Shown here piece by piece: positions 54,916 to 57,109 of a DNA stretch of 57,109 nt. Within the stretch, counting starts at the first letter, position 1; the number at the start of each line of letters is the position of its first letter. The position numbers and the translations under genes are program-made. Location: positions 1 to 57,109 of the forward strand of contig PLTZ01000050.1 of assembly GCA_003164715.1 (NCBI GenBank), written 5' to 3'. A model generated the notes under the pieces. The model was given only the letters and a program-made list of their open reading frames with translations, did no database searches and was not told the DNA's origin. The stretch is from Opitutaceae bacterium (GTDB taxonomy: Bacteria; Verrucomicrobiota; Verrucomicrobiia; Opitutales; Opitutaceae).

Positions 54916-56928
54916 TCATTTCCCTAGGTTGGCCGCAAGGAAGGCCTCGAGCCGCTCGAGGAAAACGACACCCCGCTTGTTCGCGGGCCACCAGTGGCCA
55001 ACCCGGTCGAGGTAAAGGGTCTCGGGGGCGTGGCCGGCCTTCTTCAACGCGGCCGCCATCTCATAGGCCTGGCCGATCGGCACTGTGGTATCGTCCTCGC
55101 CATGCATGATGAACAGCGGCGCCTTGACGTGCGCGGCAAGTGTAACGGGGGAGGCGGCTATGAGGCGCTGGCGCTGTTTTTCATCGTTCATGTCGCCGAG
55201 CACTGCGGCCCAGAAGCGCAAAGCGTCACGTGAGTACGCAGCGTACTGATCCGCGGATTTTAAGAGGGTGAGCCAATCGCTCACGGCCGCGCACGCGACA
55301 CCGCATCGGTACAGATCGGGAGTATGGGCGAGGGCGAAGAGCGCGCTGTAGCCGCCGTAGCTGGCGCCCATGATGGCCAGCCGATTGGGGTCGGCTACGC
55401 CCTGCTGGACAGCCCACCGGGTCATATCCTCGATGTCGTCCTGGATGGCGCCGCCGACCTCCTGCCGGCCTTTGAGGTAGAATGCGTCGCCATAGCCCCC
55501 GGATCCGCGGTAGTTGACCTGCAGCACGGCGTAGCCTCGGTTTGCCAGAAACTGCACGATGGGGTCGAAACCCCAGACATCGCGTGGCCCGAAGGGTCCG
55601 CCGTGCACAAAGGTGACCATCGGCAGGTTCTTCTTCCCGCGACCCAGAGGCAGGGTGACGTAGCCGTTCAGCTCCAGCCCATCGCGGGCCATGCACTTGA
55701 CCGGGTACATCTCGGCCATGGCCTCTGGCTTGAGCCACTGCCGCGTCTTTGCCACGCGGAGCAGCTTGCCCGTCTCCAGATTGATCAGGGTGTAGTACCC
55801 CGGTTCGCGCGCCGAATGCGAGAACACGAGGACTTTCTTCACGTCCAGGTCCATGTCTACGATCTCGTGCACGAGGCTGGGATTGGCCTTGTCGAGTTCG
55901 TCCTGCAGCCTGGTAAAATCGGGGGCAAACCAGTACTGCCGCGGTTTTTCAGTGTTGTAGCGCACGCCGAGCAGCCGCCGGTGCTTGGGTGAGAAGACGG
56001 CAGCGGCGACATCGTACTTCTTGTGCTGAAAGAGCGTGCCGCTGAACTTCCGGTCCTGCAGGTCGAAGGCATAGAGCGCCTTGCGTCCGTCCGGCGACGG
56101 CTTGAAGACGAAGAGTGTGCGGTTGTCGGCGTCAAGACCGGCGATCTCGGAGGAGACTGTGTCGCGGCCAAAGTCGACCGCCGGGCCCCAGGGCTGACTC
56201 GGCGCGGCGCGGTAGATCAACCGGCTGCTCACGCCGTCGCTGATCAGTCCGAAGCGGATATTACCGTCCCAGTCGGCGCCCCAGCTCCGCACGTTGCCGG
56301 GGTTTTTCTCCACGAGGCGAAAGCTCCCATCCACGGTATTCATCTCGAGCACATCGGGCCGGAACTCGGCGTTGGAGATGTCAGGCGTGTTTGTTACCAG
56401 CACGCTCCGGGCGTCCAGCCGGCCGTCCGGCACGATCCCAATCGGGTAGAATTCCATCGAGGAGGCGATGCCCGGGCGCTCCCGCTCCTCGCTCCATCGC
56501 CCCCAGCCGGTCAGGTATTTGAAGTAGGAGAAATCGCTGTTGGTCCCGGCCCATCCGAGCGCCGTAGTGGCGAGCACGCGGTTGGGGCTGACCCATTGAT
56601 AGCCGAAGACGGCGTTGTTCTTGCCCGCGACGGAGAACCCCTTTTCGCCCCACATCATCTCCTCGGCCTTCATCTTATCGATGGAGAAGAACCCCAGGCC
56701 GGAGCTCTCGTTCTGGTATGTCCGGAAGGCGATGCAGGTGCCGTCGGGAGACAGCTGCATATCGAGGTATTGGGGCGCCCGGGCAAAGTCCTCCACCGGA
56801 ATCAGCGGCGGAGGGGGCGCCACCTCGGGCGGCTCCGCCGCCCCCGCGACCGCTGCGGGCCCGAGCAACGCCGCCGCCGTTCCCGCGAGCCACCGTCGGC
56901 CGGCCTTCCAGCGATTCGATTTCATCAT
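54916..56928 (-). CDS. Exported S9-family serine peptidase (prolyl oligopeptidase type)
   Basis: A 670-residue secreted peptidase: signal peptide (RRWLAGTAAALLGPAAVAGA), a beta-propeller (residues about 45-400) that gates access, and an alpha/beta-hydrolase domain with nucleophile Ser near residue 522 in IMGASYGGYSALFALAH, Asp in MHGEDDTTVPIG and His in LDRVGHWWPAN. It cleaves short peptides, like acylaminoacyl peptidases or dipeptidyl peptidases. ATG 56928 was chosen (MMKSNRW); a TTG at 56961 is in frame. Its promoter lies in the last 150 bases of the window, where I see no other gene. Confidence 0.92.
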   Translation of the reverse strand: MMKSNRWKAGRRWLAGTAAALLGPAAVAGAAEPPEVAPPPPLIPVEDFARAPQYLDMQLSPDGTCIAFRTYQNESSGLGFFSIDKMKAEEMMWGEKGFSVAGKNNAVFGYQWVSPNRVLATTALGWAGTNSDFSYFKYLTGWGRWSEERERPGIASSMEFYPIGIVPDGRLDARSVLVTNTPDISNAEFRPDVLEMNTVDGSFRLVEKNPGNVRSWGADWDGNIRFGLISDGVSSRLIYRAAPSQPWGPAVDFGRDTVSSEIAGLDADNRTLFVFKPSPDGRKALYAFDLQDRKFSGTLFQHKKYDVAAAVFSPKHRRLLGVRYNTEKPRQYWFAPDFTRLQDELDKANPSLVHEIVDMDLDVKKVLVFSHSAREPGYYTLINLETGKLLRVAKTRQWLKPEAMAEMYPVKCMARDGLELNGYVTLPLGRGKKNLPMVTFVHGGPFGPRDVWGFDPIVQFLANRGYAVLQVNYRGSGGYGDAFYLKGRQEVGGAIQDDIEDMTRWAVQQGVADPNRLAIMGASYGGYSALFALAHTPDLYRCGVACAAVSDWLTLLKSADQYAAYSRDALRFWAAVLGDMNDEKQRQRLIAASPVTLAAHVKAPLFIMHGEDDTTVPIGQAYEMAAALKKAGHAPETLYLDRVGHWWPANKRGVVFLERLEAFLAANLGK

Positions 56929-57109
56929 GGAGGCACTATGCAACAAGGTCGCGCCCGGCAATCCGGTTACGGCTCCCCCTCACCGAGTCCTCAAGATTCA
57001 AGATCGAATCTCTCTTTGGAGGCCTTAGGGGATCGTGCCTTGGAGTCAGCGGGCCGGCAAGGCCGCGGCATCTTGGGGGTGGCTCCCACGGCTGTCTGAT
57101 TAAGGAGCT

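Overview
The window is GC-rich chromosomal DNA (57 kb) that best fits Verrucomicrobiota, probably the Opitutaceae. This rests on gene content: a very long (about 1,580-residue) pyruvate:ferredoxin oxidoreductase, many exported glycan-active enzymes, TMTC-like membrane TPR proteins, a Ttp/TonB2-like energy-transduction operon, and an SOS mutasome cassette preceded by a CGTTC-N4-GAACA palindrome close to the TGTTC-N4-GAACA LexA site that I recall for this phylum. No rRNA, convincing tRNA, CRISPR array, transposase, integrase or phage gene was seen. Long open frames opposite real genes are GC-driven shadows and are left out.

Layout. 0-5 kb: end of a DUF486 membrane protein, a decayed stress-protein gene, a small acidic protein, and a coupled DUF969-DUF979-DUF2891 operon. 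5-11.4 kb: exported nitrilase-fold amidohydrolase, SDR oxidoreductase, GT-C-like membrane protein and a TIR/TolB-like/TPR sensor. 11.6-16.3 kb: PFOR. 16.7-24 kb: TMTC-like protein, carboxylesterase, isoprenylcysteine-type methyltransferase, homocysteine methyltransferase and a DUF4038 glycosidase, then two facing gene wrecks (YjbQ family and a second TMTC-like gene). 24.4-31 kb: PdxH, phosphofructokinase, GH31 glycosidase, SHOCT protein and GH29 alpha-fucosidase.

31-44 kb holds the most interesting part. Seven minus-strand genes, several joined by ATGA overlaps, encode DUF3450, TtpC/ExbB-like, ExbB, ExbD, TonB-like, TPR and an unrecognised exported protein. Next to them, in the opposite direction, lies a sigma-54-dependent response regulator, followed by a secreted repeat protein and a histidine kinase. 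I found -24/-12 sigma-54 promoter sequences with exact GG-N10-GC spacing in front of both the TonB-like operon and the secreted-protein/kinase operon. This suggests one regulatory module: an envelope signal sensed by the kinase, with the regulator driving both the energy-transduction operon and the sensor's own operon.

43.8-57 kb: an MntR-type repressor divergent from an Nramp (MntH) transporter, with palindromes between them; an outer-membrane protein; a serine hydrolase; the lexA-imuA-imuB-dnaE2 cassette with a VOC-fold gene as its first gene; and an S9 peptidase.
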